From NCBI GenBank assembly GCA_003343905.1, contig QAKI01000065.1, forward strand, positions 1 through 43,392: DNA of 43,392 nucleotides, written 5' to 3'. Source of the DNA: Subdoligranulum variabile. Lineage in GTDB: Bacteria; Bacillota; Clostridia; Oscillospirales; Ruminococcaceae. The notes below the pieces were generated by a model. The model was not told where the DNA came from. It did no database searches and saw nothing but the letters and a program-made list of their open reading frames with translations. The position numbers were made by a program, and so were the translations under genes. Positions 23,285-32,761 of the stretch are shown in pieces (position 1 is the stretch's first letter; every line of letters starts with the position of its first letter).

Positions 23285-23848
23285 ATGGCAAAACGAGATA
23301 AAAATACAATCACGTTGGGATCTGGCAAGGCCTATATGGCTGTGTTCGAGGGCGAGATCCCTGATGTAGACACAATCCGCGCAGAGGAAAACCGCGTGGG
23401 CTGGATCAAAGGCGGTGCAGCCCTTACCTACACGGCAGACACCGAGACCGTCAAAGACGATTTGGGCATGGTGTCCAAGACCGTGGTCACCGAGGAGACC
23501 GCCGAACTGAAGCTGGGCCTTATCACCTGGGACGGCATGACGCTGCAGAAACTGATTGATCGGTGCCAGGTGACCGAGAAAGACGGCGTACGGACGGTAA
23601 AAATCGGCGGTGCCGGAAACGCACAGGGCAAGCGGTACGTGGTGTGTTTTGCACACGAAGACAAAGAAAAGGGTGATGTTGTTATCATGATCGTGGGTAA
23701 TAACACTGCGGGTCTTACGCTTACATACGCCACGTCTGATCCTTCCCTGGTAGAGCCAACATTTGCTGCTGAACCCCACGACAGCAACGGAACCTTGATT
23801 GAGTATATTGAATATCCTCCTACTACATCCGTACAAGGCGTTGAATAA
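23285..23848 (+). CDS. Major tail (tube) protein
   Basis: A 187-residue protein from the ATG at 23285 (AAAGGAGG upstream). It has the usual layout of clostridial siphophage tail-tube proteins: KNTITLGSGKAYMAVFEGEI, GWIKGGAALTYTADTETVKD, KTVVTEETAELKLGLITWDG and a C-terminal section VVIMIVGNNTAGLTLTYATS. It polymerises around the tape measure protein to form the tail tube. Neighbours (terminator, chaperones, tape measure) confirm the assignment. Confidence 0.85.
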   Translation: MAKRDKNTITLGSGKAYMAVFEGEIPDVDTIRAEENRVGWIKGGAALTYTADTETVKDDLGMVSKTVVTEETAELKLGLITWDGMTLQKLIDRCQVTEKDGVRTVKIGGAGNAQGKRYVVCFAHEDKEKGDVVIMIVGNNTAGLTLTYATSDPSLVEPTFAAEPHDSNGTLIEYIEYPPTTSVQGVE

Positions 23849-23859
23849 GGAGCTGTGGC

Positions 23860-24195
23860 ATGAAGACTTTGGATTTTTCCGGGCACAAACTGCCCGTGCT
23901 GCCCGTGAAGCTGCGAGGCGGCGTAGAGATTAAAGTGCTGCCGCCCTCTGTAGCCCTGACAGAGGAGTTGCAAGAGGAGCTTCCCACGCTGGAGGGCGTG
24001 CTGGGAAGCGGCGATGCAGCGGCCGCGAAGGCGGTGTACGGCCTGTGCGCAAGATTGCTGAGCTGCAACCGGCAGGGACTGGAGATCACCGGCGAGGATC
24101 TTCTGTCACGTTACGAGCTTTCGGCGACAGATTTGTATGAGTTTTTCACTGCTTATACAAATTTTATTGAACAAATCCAGAACCAAAAAAACTGA
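23860..24195 (+). CDS. Tail assembly chaperone, short form (gpG analogue)
   Basis: A 111-residue protein between the tail tube and tape measure genes, as for lambda gpG. Sequence MKTLDFSGHKLPVLPVKLRG to FIEQIQNQKN. The last codons before the stop read CAA AAA AAC TGA, which creates a perfect -1 slippery heptamer A AAA AAC. It binds the tape measure protein and helps tube assembly. GGAGCTG precedes the ATG. Confidence 0.85.
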   Translation: MKTLDFSGHKLPVLPVKLRGGVEIKVLPPSVALTEELQEELPTLEGVLGSGDAAAAKAVYGLCARLLSCNRQGLEITGEDLLSRYELSATDLYEFFTAYTNFIEQIQNQKN

Positions 24196-24500
24196 TACTC
24201 CCGTGGTGCCCTATGGGATCCGGTGCCGCGGGTGGACATGAATATCAGCCCCTTACATTTTGGAAAAAACTTGTGTGCGACTACGCACGTATCAGTTTGC
24301 CGGATGTGGATGAGTTGGGCTTACTGGATTATTTACTTTTGCGCCACGACGCATACATTCAGTATCTGTGCCGAACTGAAGCCGGACAGGAATACTTGGA
24401 TAAAGCGTGGCGCATGGAGCAGACGGAACCGGATCGGGAAAGTCTGCGAGCGCTAGCAACCCAGGAAGGAGGAAAAGTCCATGGCGAACAGCAAAATTAA
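23860..24500 (+). CDS. Tail assembly chaperone, -1 frameshift product (gpGT analogue)
   Basis: Slipping back one base on A AAA AAC (24186-24192) moves translation into the frame that continues LILPWCPMGSGAAGGHEYQP and ends at 24500, giving a product of about 213 residues. The extension contains TFWKKLVCDYARISLPDVDE and LLLRHDAYIQYLCRTEAGQE. An ATG at 24213 in that frame has no RBS and lies inside the stimulatory hairpin, so it is not an independent gene start. As for lambda gpG-T, a low-frequency fusion would set the ratio of chaperones during tail assembly. The end overlaps the tape measure start by 20 nt. Confidence 0.85.
24186..24232 (+). promoter_or_regulatory. Programmed -1 ribosomal frameshift signal
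   Basis: Slippery heptamer A AAA AAC at 24186-24192, a 7-base spacer that begins with the zero-frame stop TGA, then an 11-bp stem: CCCGTGGTGCC (24200-24210) with GGTGCCGCGGG (24222-24232), three of the pairs being G.U wobbles, loop 24211-24221. Spacing and stem match the classic stimulatory hairpin of bacterial and phage -1 frameshifting. Confidence 0.85.
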
Positions 24501-27500
24501 GGGCCTTGTGGTGGAGATCGGCGGTGATACCACTAAATTAGGCAAAGCGCTGGATAGCGTAGATAAGCAGTCCCGTGGGCTATCCTCCGAACTGGAGGAT
24601 GTGAACCGGCTGCTGAAGCTGGATCCGAAAAATACAGAGCTTTTAGGCCAGAAGCAGCAGATTTTAGCTGAAGTGATTGGGCAGACTAGCAAGAGGCTGG
24701 AGGCCCTTCATGCTGCAAATGATAAGGCAATCGAGTCTTCCAAAAACTATGATAAATGGAAGAAGCGATATGAACCCTTACAAGAGGAATCCGACAAGCT
24801 GAAAGAGCAGCTAAAACAGCTGCAGAAGCAGCAGCGGGCCATTGCTGAAGAGGATGGCCCGGAATCAGAAGAGTACAAAGCCCTGCAGCCGGAAGTGGAT
24901 AAAGTCCGAGACGCGCTGAAGCTGCTGCAGAAGCAGCAGCGGGATGTGACAAAGGAATTTGGCACACCTGCGAGCCCCGAGCAATTGCGTACACTGCAGC
25001 GTGAAATCATCAAGACCGAGTCGAAGATGAAGGAGTACACTGACGCGCAGAATCGCGCTACGGGTGCAAGCGATGACCTAAAGCAGCAGGCTGGAAAAGC
25101 GGCATCCGCTGTGAAATCTGAGGGGGAAGCGGCTAAAAAGGCTGCCCCTGAGAATAAGGCGCTGAAAGAGGCGGGAGAGAAGGCCGCTAAGGGGCTGAAA
25201 GCTGCCGCGGTGTCCGCCGGGACAGCGCTGACATCGATTATCGCGCTAGGAGAGAAAACGAGAGACTATCGCCGGGAGCTGGGCAAGCTGGACACGGCGT
25301 TTGAGACGTCCGGGCACACGCAAGAATCCGCCCGAGAAACATATAAATCCCTGCAAAGTGTATTAGGCGACACGGACCAGGCTGTTGAAGCGGCGAACCA
25401 TCTCGCTAAATTAACCGATACTGAAGAAGAACTAAATAAGTGGACTGAAACCCTGACAGGTGTGTACGCCACATTCGGCGCGTCGCTGCCGATTGAGGGG
25501 CTGACTGAAGCAGCGAATGAAACGGCCAAAACTGGGCAGATCACAGGCAACTTGGCTGATGCATTGAACTGGGCCACGAAAGAAGGCGAAACCTTTGGCG
25601 TACAGCTTAAGCAGAATGTTGAATTTACAGAACTGACTGCTGACGAAGTTGACCGATTAACAGAAGCTGAACAGCTTGAGTATGAAGCTAAAAAGGCGCA
25701 GTGCGAAGCCGTAGAAGCCTATAATCAGTCCGTGATGGATGCTAAATCTGCTGAGGACTTTTTCAATATCGCTTTGGCGGAGTGCAGCACTGAGCAGGAG
25801 CGCCAAACACTTATTACCGAAACGCTGAACGAGATGTACAGCGAGGCCGCAGATACATACAAAAAAACCAATGAACAAGTGATCCACGCCAACGAAGTGC
25901 AGGAACGCTTGAACGCCGCTATGGCAGAGGCAGGAGACGCGGTAGAACCCGTAGTGGTGGACATCAAAGAGTTGGGCATTGAACTTCTGGAAAGTGCAGA
26001 AAAACCTCTGAAGAAGGTAACTGACTTTATTCAGAAGAAGTTTATCCCTGGACTAAGAAAGTTTTCAGATTGGTCGCACAAGAATATGCCTGTGATAATC
26101 GGATTGACCGGCGGAGCAACGGCAGGATTGGGGGCATACAAAGCCGTTGCGATCGGGGCAAAAGCGGCGACTGAAGGGCTTACCGTAGCCACATGGCTGC
26201 AAGTGGCGGCCCAAAAAGCGTTGAACGCTGCGATGAAAGTGAATCCCATTGGGCTTGCCATAGGTGCAGCGCTGACCCTGGCGGGCGCAATCGTCGGAAT
26301 CGTGGCCGCTAGCAAGGACACAGAAACCGCTTTCGATCGGCTTTCGGAATCTGAACGAAAGCTATCTGAGGAAGCCCGGGAGACAGCAGAATCTTTTCGG
26401 GAACAACAGCAGGCCACCCAGGACGCAATTGCCCAGTCGCAAGCCGAAATGGGCCATGTACAAGAACTGGCAGATGAGCTTTTTACACTGGCTGATGCCA
26501 ATGGTGTTGTGCAGGAAAAGAATAAAGGCAGAGTTGAATTTATTCTGGGCCAGTTAAACAACGCTCTTGGGACTGAGTATTCCATGAATGGAAACCTCAT
26601 CCAGCAGTATGGCGAACTTGCGAGCAGTGTAGAAAACGCGATTGAGAAGAAAAAAGCAGAACTGCTTTTGGAAGCTTACGAGGAAGACTATGTTGCAGCA
26701 ATAAAAAACAAAGGCGACGCGTACAAAGAAACCGCGATGTGGCAGCAGGAGTACTCCGAAGCCTGCCGGGCTGCAGCCGACGTGGAAGACGAATGGCACC
26801 AGGAATCCATACGAATCATGGACGAGCTGCGCCGGGCAGAATCTGAAAACAACACTGCCCGAAAAATTGAGCTGCAGCAGGAACGGCAGGCCGCGAAAGA
26901 CCGGTATGAAGCAGCGGTTGAAACACAGGAAGGTATTAAAGCTGAGCTAGATAAATCTGCCAAAAACCTTGAAAATTACCTCACTGCCATTGACCGGTAT
27001 GAGGATGCTGCCGCACTAGCCGCGCAGGGGCGGACAGATGAGGCCATAGCCCTACTGGATAAAAAGACAGGCGCGTATCAAGACTACGGTGACGGCGTTG
27101 ACGGGGCCACAAAACAAGTGCTGGATAGCCTATACGCTGAAGCCGTCGAGGCGGGGCGGGCCGCGAAAAAGACACGCAAGAACTTTGAAAACGGTGTAAA
27201 AGGCTATACAAAAGAAATGGTAATCGAGGCCGAACGCGGCTATGCAGAAGTGCTAAGCAAGTACGCGGATGCTAAGTACGATGCCACTGGAATCGCAGAG
27301 GACTGGAATGAGGGCATGGCAACCGGTATCGATGGAACGAGGTACAAAGTACTCGATGAAGTCGATATTACTGCAACCGCACTATCTGAGTCTGCTGAAG
27401 ATTTTTACGTAGCCGGGCAGAGAGTGGGCGAATATTACGGAGATGGCCTGAACGCAGGAATCCAATCTAAAATCGATGCCGCAAGAGATGCCGGATATAA

Positions 27501-27897
27501 GATTGCAGGAGCCCTGGATAAGGCTGCCCGGGGCGAATTGGCCGTGTACTCCCCCTCCCGGAAAGCGATTGAGATTGGCGAATACTACGGGGAAGGCCTG
27601 GAGATCGGCCTGAAGAGGGGCACCCCGCGTGTGCGCAAAGCCGCAAAGCAGCAAGCAGCTGAACTGCTGGGTGCCCAGGATGCCTTGCGGAGACCCGCCA
27701 TGCTGGCCGGGGCGGTGCGGCGGATGCAAGCCCTGGGCAGGGGGGCTGGGGCGCGCGATCAAGGAAACCGACGGAGCGTAAACTTTGACGTACGAATTGA
27801 CGTGAGTGGGGCGGGTTCACCGCTGGCCACAGCACGGCAGATTAGCCGGGAGCTGGAAACGATGGTGCGGAGGAGGCTTGCAATTGAAGGGACCTAA
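24481..27897 (+). CDS. Tape measure protein
   Basis: A 1138-residue protein, the largest in the window, located right after the tail chaperone genes. GGAGGAAAAGTCC precedes the ATG. Residues ~30-250 are long heptad-rich helices (KLKEQLKQLQKQQRAIAEED), with further coiled-coil segments around 640-870. Two hydrophobic, Gly/Ala-rich stretches (about 535-570 and 590-620: GLAIGAALTLAGAIVGIVAA) resemble the membrane-active segments of tape measure proteins. The C terminus has repeated YYGDGL / YYGEGLEIGL motifs and a VYSPSRKAIEIGEYYGEGLE segment typical of phage tape measure ends. It sets tail length; the size predicts a tail of very roughly 170 nm by the usual 1.5 angstrom per residue rule. Confidence 0.93.
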   Translation: MANSKIKGLVVEIGGDTTKLGKALDSVDKQSRGLSSELEDVNRLLKLDPKNTELLGQKQQILAEVIGQTSKRLEALHAANDKAIESSKNYDKWKKRYEPLQEESDKLKEQLKQLQKQQRAIAEEDGPESEEYKALQPEVDKVRDALKLLQKQQRDVTKEFGTPASPEQLRTLQREIIKTESKMKEYTDAQNRATGASDDLKQQAGKAASAVKSEGEAAKKAAPENKALKEAGEKAAKGLKAAAVSAGTALTSIIALGEKTRDYRRELGKLDTAFETSGHTQESARETYKSLQSVLGDTDQAVEAANHLAKLTDTEEELNKWTETLTGVYATFGASLPIEGLTEAANETAKTGQITGNLADALNWATKEGETFGVQLKQNVEFTELTADEVDRLTEAEQLEYEAKKAQCEAVEAYNQSVMDAKSAEDFFNIALAECSTEQERQTLITETLNEMYSEAADTYKKTNEQVIHANEVQERLNAAMAEAGDAVEPVVVDIKELGIELLESAEKPLKKVTDFIQKKFIPGLRKFSDWSHKNMPVIIGLTGGATAGLGAYKAVAIGAKAATEGLTVATWLQVAAQKALNAAMKVNPIGLAIGAALTLAGAIVGIVAASKDTETAFDRLSESERKLSEEARETAESFREQQQATQDAIAQSQAEMGHVQELADELFTLADANGVVQEKNKGRVEFILGQLNNALGTEYSMNGNLIQQYGELASSVENAIEKKKAELLLEAYEEDYVAAIKNKGDAYKETAMWQQEYSEACRAAADVEDEWHQESIRIMDELRRAESENNTARKIELQQERQAAKDRYEAAVETQEGIKAELDKSAKNLENYLTAIDRYEDAAALAAQGRTDEAIALLDKKTGAYQDYGDGVDGATKQVLDSLYAEAVEAGRAAKKTRKNFENGVKGYTKEMVIEAERGYAEVLSKYADAKYDATGIAEDWNEGMATGIDGTRYKVLDEVDITATALSESAEDFYVAGQRVGEYYGDGLNAGIQSKIDAARDAGYKIAGALDKAARGELAVYSPSRKAIEIGEYYGEGLEIGLKRGTPRVRKAAKQQAAELLGAQDALRRPAMLAGAVRRMQALGRGAGARDQGNRRSVNFDVRIDVSGAGSPLATARQISRELETMVRRRLAIEGT

Positions 27898-28663
27898 TTA
27901 CTTTAGCTTCAATGGGCGGAGATCTACTGATTACAAAATGTATAATCAGACCGCGCCGGTGTACAGCCTCCCAGAACGACAAATTGAGTGGATTACTGTG
28001 CCGGGGCGCGCGGGAGACTTGCTTGTGGAACAGGGCGGATACAGCAACGCATTAGTGAGTTACGACTGCTTTTTTGAAGGCGGGCCAGCACAAGGATCGC
28101 TTATATCCAGCTGGCTATATGGGGTGGGAGGATACGCAGACTTGCGGGATAGCTACTTGCCTGGAGTCTTCCGCCGCGCGACTTTCGTTGGCCCCCTAGA
28201 ATTTACCTACATCGGGCAAGGGCGGCAAATCGGGAAAGGCACAATCACGTTCGCCTGTAAACCACAGTTGTACACTGACGAGGGACAAAAACCGATTGTG
28301 CTGCCAGTCGTAGATGGATCTTTTGACACGACTGGCCTGGGCGTGATTTACAACCCATACCCATTTGCAGCGTGGCCATTGATCCGAATTGAGGGGCGGG
28401 CATCACAAATTGTGACAGTGCAAAATGCCGCCGGGATCAAGCGACTGCGCTGCTCAACAATGGACCGGGCAGAGGTGGACTGCGAAATGATGAATATGCA
28501 CAGGGGAGATACTAATCTAAATTCTTACTTGGATGTGCTAACTGATTTTCCAACATTGGAGCCTGGTGAAAATATAATTAGCATGTCGCGAAAAGCGGAG
28601 ATTGACGACGGGAGCGCTCCAAAAGCTAAACTAAGTATAGTACCTAGGTGGTGGCATCTATGA
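27884..28663 (+). CDS. Distal tail protein (Dit)
   Basis: A 259-residue protein. The TTG at 27884 is chosen because GGAGGAGG lies at about 27870-27877; an upstream ATG at 27806 lies within the tape measure gene. Sequence starts KGPNYFSFNGRRSTDYKMYN and continues PERQIEWITVPGRAGDLLVE, a hallmark of siphovirus Dit (PF05709), with LEFTYIGQGRQIGKGTITFA and a C-terminal beta domain. It forms the hexameric hub between tail tube and baseplate. Confidence 0.85.
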   Translation: MKGPNYFSFNGRRSTDYKMYNQTAPVYSLPERQIEWITVPGRAGDLLVEQGGYSNALVSYDCFFEGGPAQGSLISSWLYGVGGYADLRDSYLPGVFRRATFVGPLEFTYIGQGRQIGKGTITFACKPQLYTDEGQKPIVLPVVDGSFDTTGLGVIYNPYPFAAWPLIRIEGRASQIVTVQNAAGIKRLRCSTMDRAEVDCEMMNMHRGDTNLNSYLDVLTDFPTLEPGENIISMSRKAEIDDGSAPKAKLSIVPRWWHL

Positions 28664-29745
28664 GTTATCCGATTTTGTATGAAGCGGGCGAGCGACAGTT
28701 CAAGACAATGGGCCTGGGTGCGCTGCCCGATGCAATAGAGTGCGTCGTGACGGAAGAGCGAAACGGGGCATTTGAACTTGAAATGTTATATCCGGTAGGC
28801 GGATTACATTACGATGAGTTAGAAGTTGATCGCATCATACTAGCACCCCAAAATGACACTGCGCAATGGCAACCATTTAGAATATATGGCATTTATCCCA
28901 GCTCCGCCGGAACTGCCCGGGTGGCCGCCGAGCATATAAGCTATCAGCTTAATCATATCGGGGTGGCCCCGTATTACGCGCCAACTGCAGTCACAGCCAT
29001 TGCAGGGCTTAAGACAGAATCGACAGGGGATAACCCATTTAATTTTACCACGGACATTTTGAGCGGGAAGACGTATACGCAAATTGTGCCATCTACCATT
29101 CGGGCCCGCTTGGGCGGAGAAGAGGGATCCCTGATTGATACCTATGGCGGCGAATTGGAATTTGACCGGTATAGCGTCCGCCTGCATGCTGCCCGGGGTG
29201 AGGATCGCGGGATTGTCGTAGCTTACAGTAAGAACATCACCACGCTAGAACAGGAAATAAGCATTGAATCAATGTGCACAGCTATCTACCCGTACTACTA
29301 TCGGGACGATACCGAGGCAGGGGACACACTTGTACAACTTCCGGAGCGGTATGTGTCATCCGGTAGCGGATACAGTTATCACCGCATTAAAGTGGTAGAC
29401 TTTACAAGCGACTTTGACGACCCCCCAACGCCGGACCAGCTGCGGAACCGTGCGAGGAGCTACTTAAATGCCAATCGGCAGACAGTGCCGACGGTATCAA
29501 TCCTGGTCCAATTTTCCGCGCTGTGGCACACAGCCGAATACGCTAGTCTAGCGCCCCTGGAGCGCGTTAATCTGTGCGACACAGTTACGGTGCGCTACCC
29601 TAAATTGGGAGTGGACGCAACTGCGAAAGTGATACGAACAGAATACGACGTGCTGCGGGATAAATACAGCGGCATCGAGCTAGGCAACGCACGGCAGACT
29701 CTGGATGGGACAATTGCAGACCTGATTAGGAGGCAAAACACATGA
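28660..29745 (+). CDS. Tail-associated protein (Tal/prophage endopeptidase tail)
   Basis: A 361-residue protein from the ATG at 28660; an in-frame GTG at 28648 is less likely. It matches the phage minor structural/prophage endopeptidase tail family (PF06605): ECVVTEERNGAFELEMLYPV, EHISYQLNHIGVAPYYAPTA, LIDTYGGELEFDRYSVRLHA and LEQEISIESMCTAIYPYYY. It forms the baseplate tip below Dit. I see no separate lytic domain at its C terminus, so it appears to be the short structural form. It overlaps the next gene by 4 nt. Confidence 0.85.
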   Translation: MSYPILYEAGERQFKTMGLGALPDAIECVVTEERNGAFELEMLYPVGGLHYDELEVDRIILAPQNDTAQWQPFRIYGIYPSSAGTARVAAEHISYQLNHIGVAPYYAPTAVTAIAGLKTESTGDNPFNFTTDILSGKTYTQIVPSTIRARLGGEEGSLIDTYGGELEFDRYSVRLHAARGEDRGIVVAYSKNITTLEQEISIESMCTAIYPYYYRDDTEAGDTLVQLPERYVSSGSGYSYHRIKVVDFTSDFDDPPTPDQLRNRARSYLNANRQTVPTVSILVQFSALWHTAEYASLAPLERVNLCDTVTVRYPKLGVDATAKVIRTEYDVLRDKYSGIELGNARQTLDGTIADLIRRQNT

Positions 29746-32480
29746 CAACTACACAATCCATTAAACTGGATTTGCTGCGGCGAGGAGAACCGCCCCGGGT
29801 GTACGCCAAACAGGGCGACACCGGGACGCGGGCTGTAGCTGTAGAACTGTACTGCGGCGGTGTGGCCTGGACACCGCCCAATGGCGTGAAGGGGCTGATC
29901 CGCTTTCGCAAGCCGGACAGAAACGCCGGATTATATGATACGCTACCGGATGGAACTACACCCGCCTGTGAGATCACAAGCGGATCGAGTAACTTTACCG
30001 CAAATCTTGCTGCTGAAGTGCTGACCTGCCCCGGGGAAGTGTACGCCGATATCGCCTTTACGGCCGGGGCAGAGCTGTTGGGGACCGCGACATTTGTGAT
30101 CGAGGTGGAGGCCTCCCCTGCAGAGGGCACTACACCGTCGGGGAGCTACTACAATTATCAAACGATCGGTGCGATTAATGCCGCAATTGCTGCATTAAAT
30201 ACCGCGATAGGAAAATGTGTGAGGCAGGTAAATGGAAAAGACCCCGACGCTAACGGCAATGTAGCTGTCAACATTGGTGTATCGAGCATAAATAATCGGA
30301 CAGGGGTAGTACAACTGCCAATTAACGCATTTGCCGGATGCACCACAGCCGCAGACGTAGCATCCAAGGAGGTAGCTGCCGTAGCTGGATTTTCGCCGCT
30401 GGAGGGCGCTGTGCTGGCTGTGAGATTTTTGCACGATAACACGGCTGAAAACGTAAGATTAAATTATGGTGGCACAGAACTTTTAGTACTTGATCGTATC
30501 ACAAATGAACGAATTGCCCCAGGAGATATTACAGCCGGAATGTACAGATTTATGCGGCGGGGGGCGAACTGGATCCTGCTGGATAAACTCGACAACGCCG
30601 CGAACACGCTAGCCGCCAAAATAGGCGACCTGACAGAGCTGGACACTACTGATAAAAGCAGTATCGTGGCCGCGCTGAATGAGGTGCTTGCCAGTGGCGG
30701 CGGATCTGTGGACTACTTTAGCGTAACGTATGACGGCGCTGGCATAATCTGGGGCAGCGCTAAACCATCCATCCGGGCGGGCGCGCCGCTGGCCACCTCA
30801 TTCTCCGTCGCGGAGAACTACACACTGCAAAGTGTTAAGGTGCTGATGGGCGGAATCAACATTACAGCGTCCGTGTACGACGCGGCCCAGGCCAGCATTA
30901 CTATTCCTGCCGTGACCGGGGATGTGATCATCACTTGCATTACCGAAAAAGAGCCAGAACTTACGCCGATCAATGTAGAAATTAAAAAAGGACAATTGCA
31001 TTTTGATACCGGGGAATTTGAAGCTGGCGTAGTGGCAACCCGGTACGCAACGGACCCTGCAGTGGATGCAACGGAGCTTGCACTAGTGTTTAAATTTTTG
31101 GACAACCCCGACTACAACACCGACGCCACCGTCGCACTGGACCTAGATATTCACCGGTACGATGCCGCGGGGGCCCATATCGGCACATTCACATTAGATG
31201 GGGAACCCACGACAAACTATTGGATTAATAAGATTTACATCGGACAGCCCTATACACTGCAGGCTGGATATAAGTATCGCTTATGGATAGCAAAACCGAG
31301 CTGGGCCATATCTAATGATAATTTTGTCGAGTACCTTAACAACAATGTAAAATTTTGGCTGAGCGATGAAGTTTCGACTACCGGGTTGTCCGTGGATGCT
31401 GACTACGCTATGGACTACGACGCTATGCCCGCCGCGCTCACACCGGAAGCATCCAACAAATACTTAGCCGGGGCGTTTGCCGATGCAATCATCTCCGCGC
31501 GCAATGAATGGATGCGAGAGTACAACGGTGATATTCGCAAGATTCCAGTGATTTTGCACACGGACCAGCACGGACGGCTGAATACAGGGCTACCACTGTT
31601 TAATTTTTTGTCTGACAATATCAATTGGTATGAGATCAGCAAAATTATCAATCTGGGTGATGTCGTGGCAGATCATTGGTCCGACGCTGACGCTGAACAT
31701 CCGCTGACAGAGTGTACAGAGCTGGATAATTACTTATCTTGCTATAAACGGATACCATATAGCAAACGTCTTGATGTTTTTGGGAATCACGACACCTGGT
31801 ATCATGATGTAAGCGATACAGATACTGTAGTGCCGGATCAGGCCCGGTTGTCACGGTATTTCAAGAACATATATGCGCGAAGAAATAATAATGCCGGATA
31901 TTTCGTAGTCCACGACGATTATTTCAACGTAAAATATGTTGTAATATCGTGCTTTGAGTATACAACAAGCCGTTCTGTGTTCCGCATTTCCACCGAACAA
32001 ATGTCGTGGCTCATTGCCGAACTTTCAAAAAACGACGGATATGACGTTATCATAGTATCACACGTTCCGCTTTTGTCAGATCCTGAAAAATGGATATATC
32101 CGACCGGGCAGACAAGTAATTCGTTCCATCGAATTTCCAACGTGAACACCGATGCTTTTTTTGCTGCACGAAAAATAAAGGGCACCGGGACCATTACAGA
32201 TAGTGACGGTGTGGCGCACGATTATGACTTTAGTGGATGTACCACAGATCTACTATGCAGCCTGCACGGCCACACACATCACGACGGGTATTTATATCTA
32301 AACGGTACATTATTAGTCTCTACATTCGACTGGTTTGCAGACACTACGTTCTTCTTTGTGCTGATTGACAGAAAGGATAATCAACTCAATGTGTGGAAAG
32401 TAAGCGACCCGAGTGATGGGCCACTCGTGCAGCACTATCAGATACCTTTTAACTACTCACCGGGAGATGACGTAATTTGA
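29742..32480 (+). CDS. BppU-type baseplate protein with C-terminal metallophosphoesterase
   Basis: A 912-residue modular protein. Residues 1-~130 match the baseplate upper protein N-terminal domain (BppU, PF10651: LDLLRRGEPPRVYAKQGDTG, VKGLIRFRKPD). Residues ~130-400 are linker and beta domains. Residues ~410-560 form a beta-sandwich-like region of unknown ligand. From ~600 the full calcineurin-like phosphoesterase set appears: HTDQHG (DxH, ~606), NLGDVVAD (~638), FGNHDTW (~680), VSHVPLL (~772) and LHGHTHHDG (~843). The C-terminal domain is therefore probably an active di-metal phosphodiesterase facing the cell surface, which could cut teichoic acid, phosphorylated glycans or phospholipid during adsorption. 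Substrate is inference. Confidence 0.85.
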   Translation: MTTTQSIKLDLLRRGEPPRVYAKQGDTGTRAVAVELYCGGVAWTPPNGVKGLIRFRKPDRNAGLYDTLPDGTTPACEITSGSSNFTANLAAEVLTCPGEVYADIAFTAGAELLGTATFVIEVEASPAEGTTPSGSYYNYQTIGAINAAIAALNTAIGKCVRQVNGKDPDANGNVAVNIGVSSINNRTGVVQLPINAFAGCTTAADVASKEVAAVAGFSPLEGAVLAVRFLHDNTAENVRLNYGGTELLVLDRITNERIAPGDITAGMYRFMRRGANWILLDKLDNAANTLAAKIGDLTELDTTDKSSIVAALNEVLASGGGSVDYFSVTYDGAGIIWGSAKPSIRAGAPLATSFSVAENYTLQSVKVLMGGINITASVYDAAQASITIPAVTGDVIITCITEKEPELTPINVEIKKGQLHFDTGEFEAGVVATRYATDPAVDATELALVFKFLDNPDYNTDATVALDLDIHRYDAAGAHIGTFTLDGEPTTNYWINKIYIGQPYTLQAGYKYRLWIAKPSWAISNDNFVEYLNNNVKFWLSDEVSTTGLSVDADYAMDYDAMPAALTPEASNKYLAGAFADAIISARNEWMREYNGDIRKIPVILHTDQHGRLNTGLPLFNFLSDNINWYEISKIINLGDVVADHWSDADAEHPLTECTELDNYLSCYKRIPYSKRLDVFGNHDTWYHDVSDTDTVVPDQARLSRYFKNIYARRNNNAGYFVVHDDYFNVKYVVISCFEYTTSRSVFRISTEQMSWLIAELSKNDGYDVIIVSHVPLLSDPEKWIYPTGQTSNSFHRISNVNTDAFFAARKIKGTGTITDSDGVAHDYDFSGCTTDLLCSLHGHTHHDGYLYLNGTLLVSTFDWFADTTFFFVLIDRKDNQLNVWKVSDPSDGPLVQHYQIPFNYSPGDDVI

Positions 32481-32746
32481 TTGTTACTACTCAAACCATT
32501 ATAACATTAGCGGCTGTGGTATCCGCCCTGGGCGGACTGCTGGCTCTGCTCCGCCGGGTGTCCCGGTGGGTGGACCGTCAGCAAGTGCAAGATACAGAAA
32601 TCAGCAATATAAAAGCAGAGCAGCAAGTGATTTGTTATGCGCTTCTGGCATGCCTGGACGGGCTGAAGCAGCTGGGGGCAAACGGCAATGTAACTAAGGC
32701 GCATGATACACTCGACAAACACTTGAATAAAAATGCACATCATTAA
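32477..32746 (+). CDS. Small membrane protein of the lysis region (holin-associated)
   Basis: An 89-residue product with TTG start overlapping the previous stop. One membrane segment at ~5-25 (TIITLAAVVSALGGLLALLR), then a helix RVSRWVDRQQVQDTEISNIK AEQ..., and a soluble tail. This resembles the XhlA-like or haemolysin-type lysis accessory proteins found before the holin in Gram-positive phages. It likely anchors or modulates the holin. GGGAG precedes the start. The exact family is uncertain. Confidence 0.6.
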   Translation: MIVTTQTIITLAAVVSALGGLLALLRRVSRWVDRQQVQDTEISNIKAEQQVICYALLACLDGLKQLGANGNVTKAHDTLDKHLNKNAHH

Positions 32747-32761
32747 GGAGGTAAAAAAACT

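Noticed and set aside
24213..24500. Independent gene starting at the ATG at 24213
   Set aside because: No RBS, ATG lies in the loop of the frameshift hairpin, and the slippery heptamer joins this frame to the upstream chaperone.
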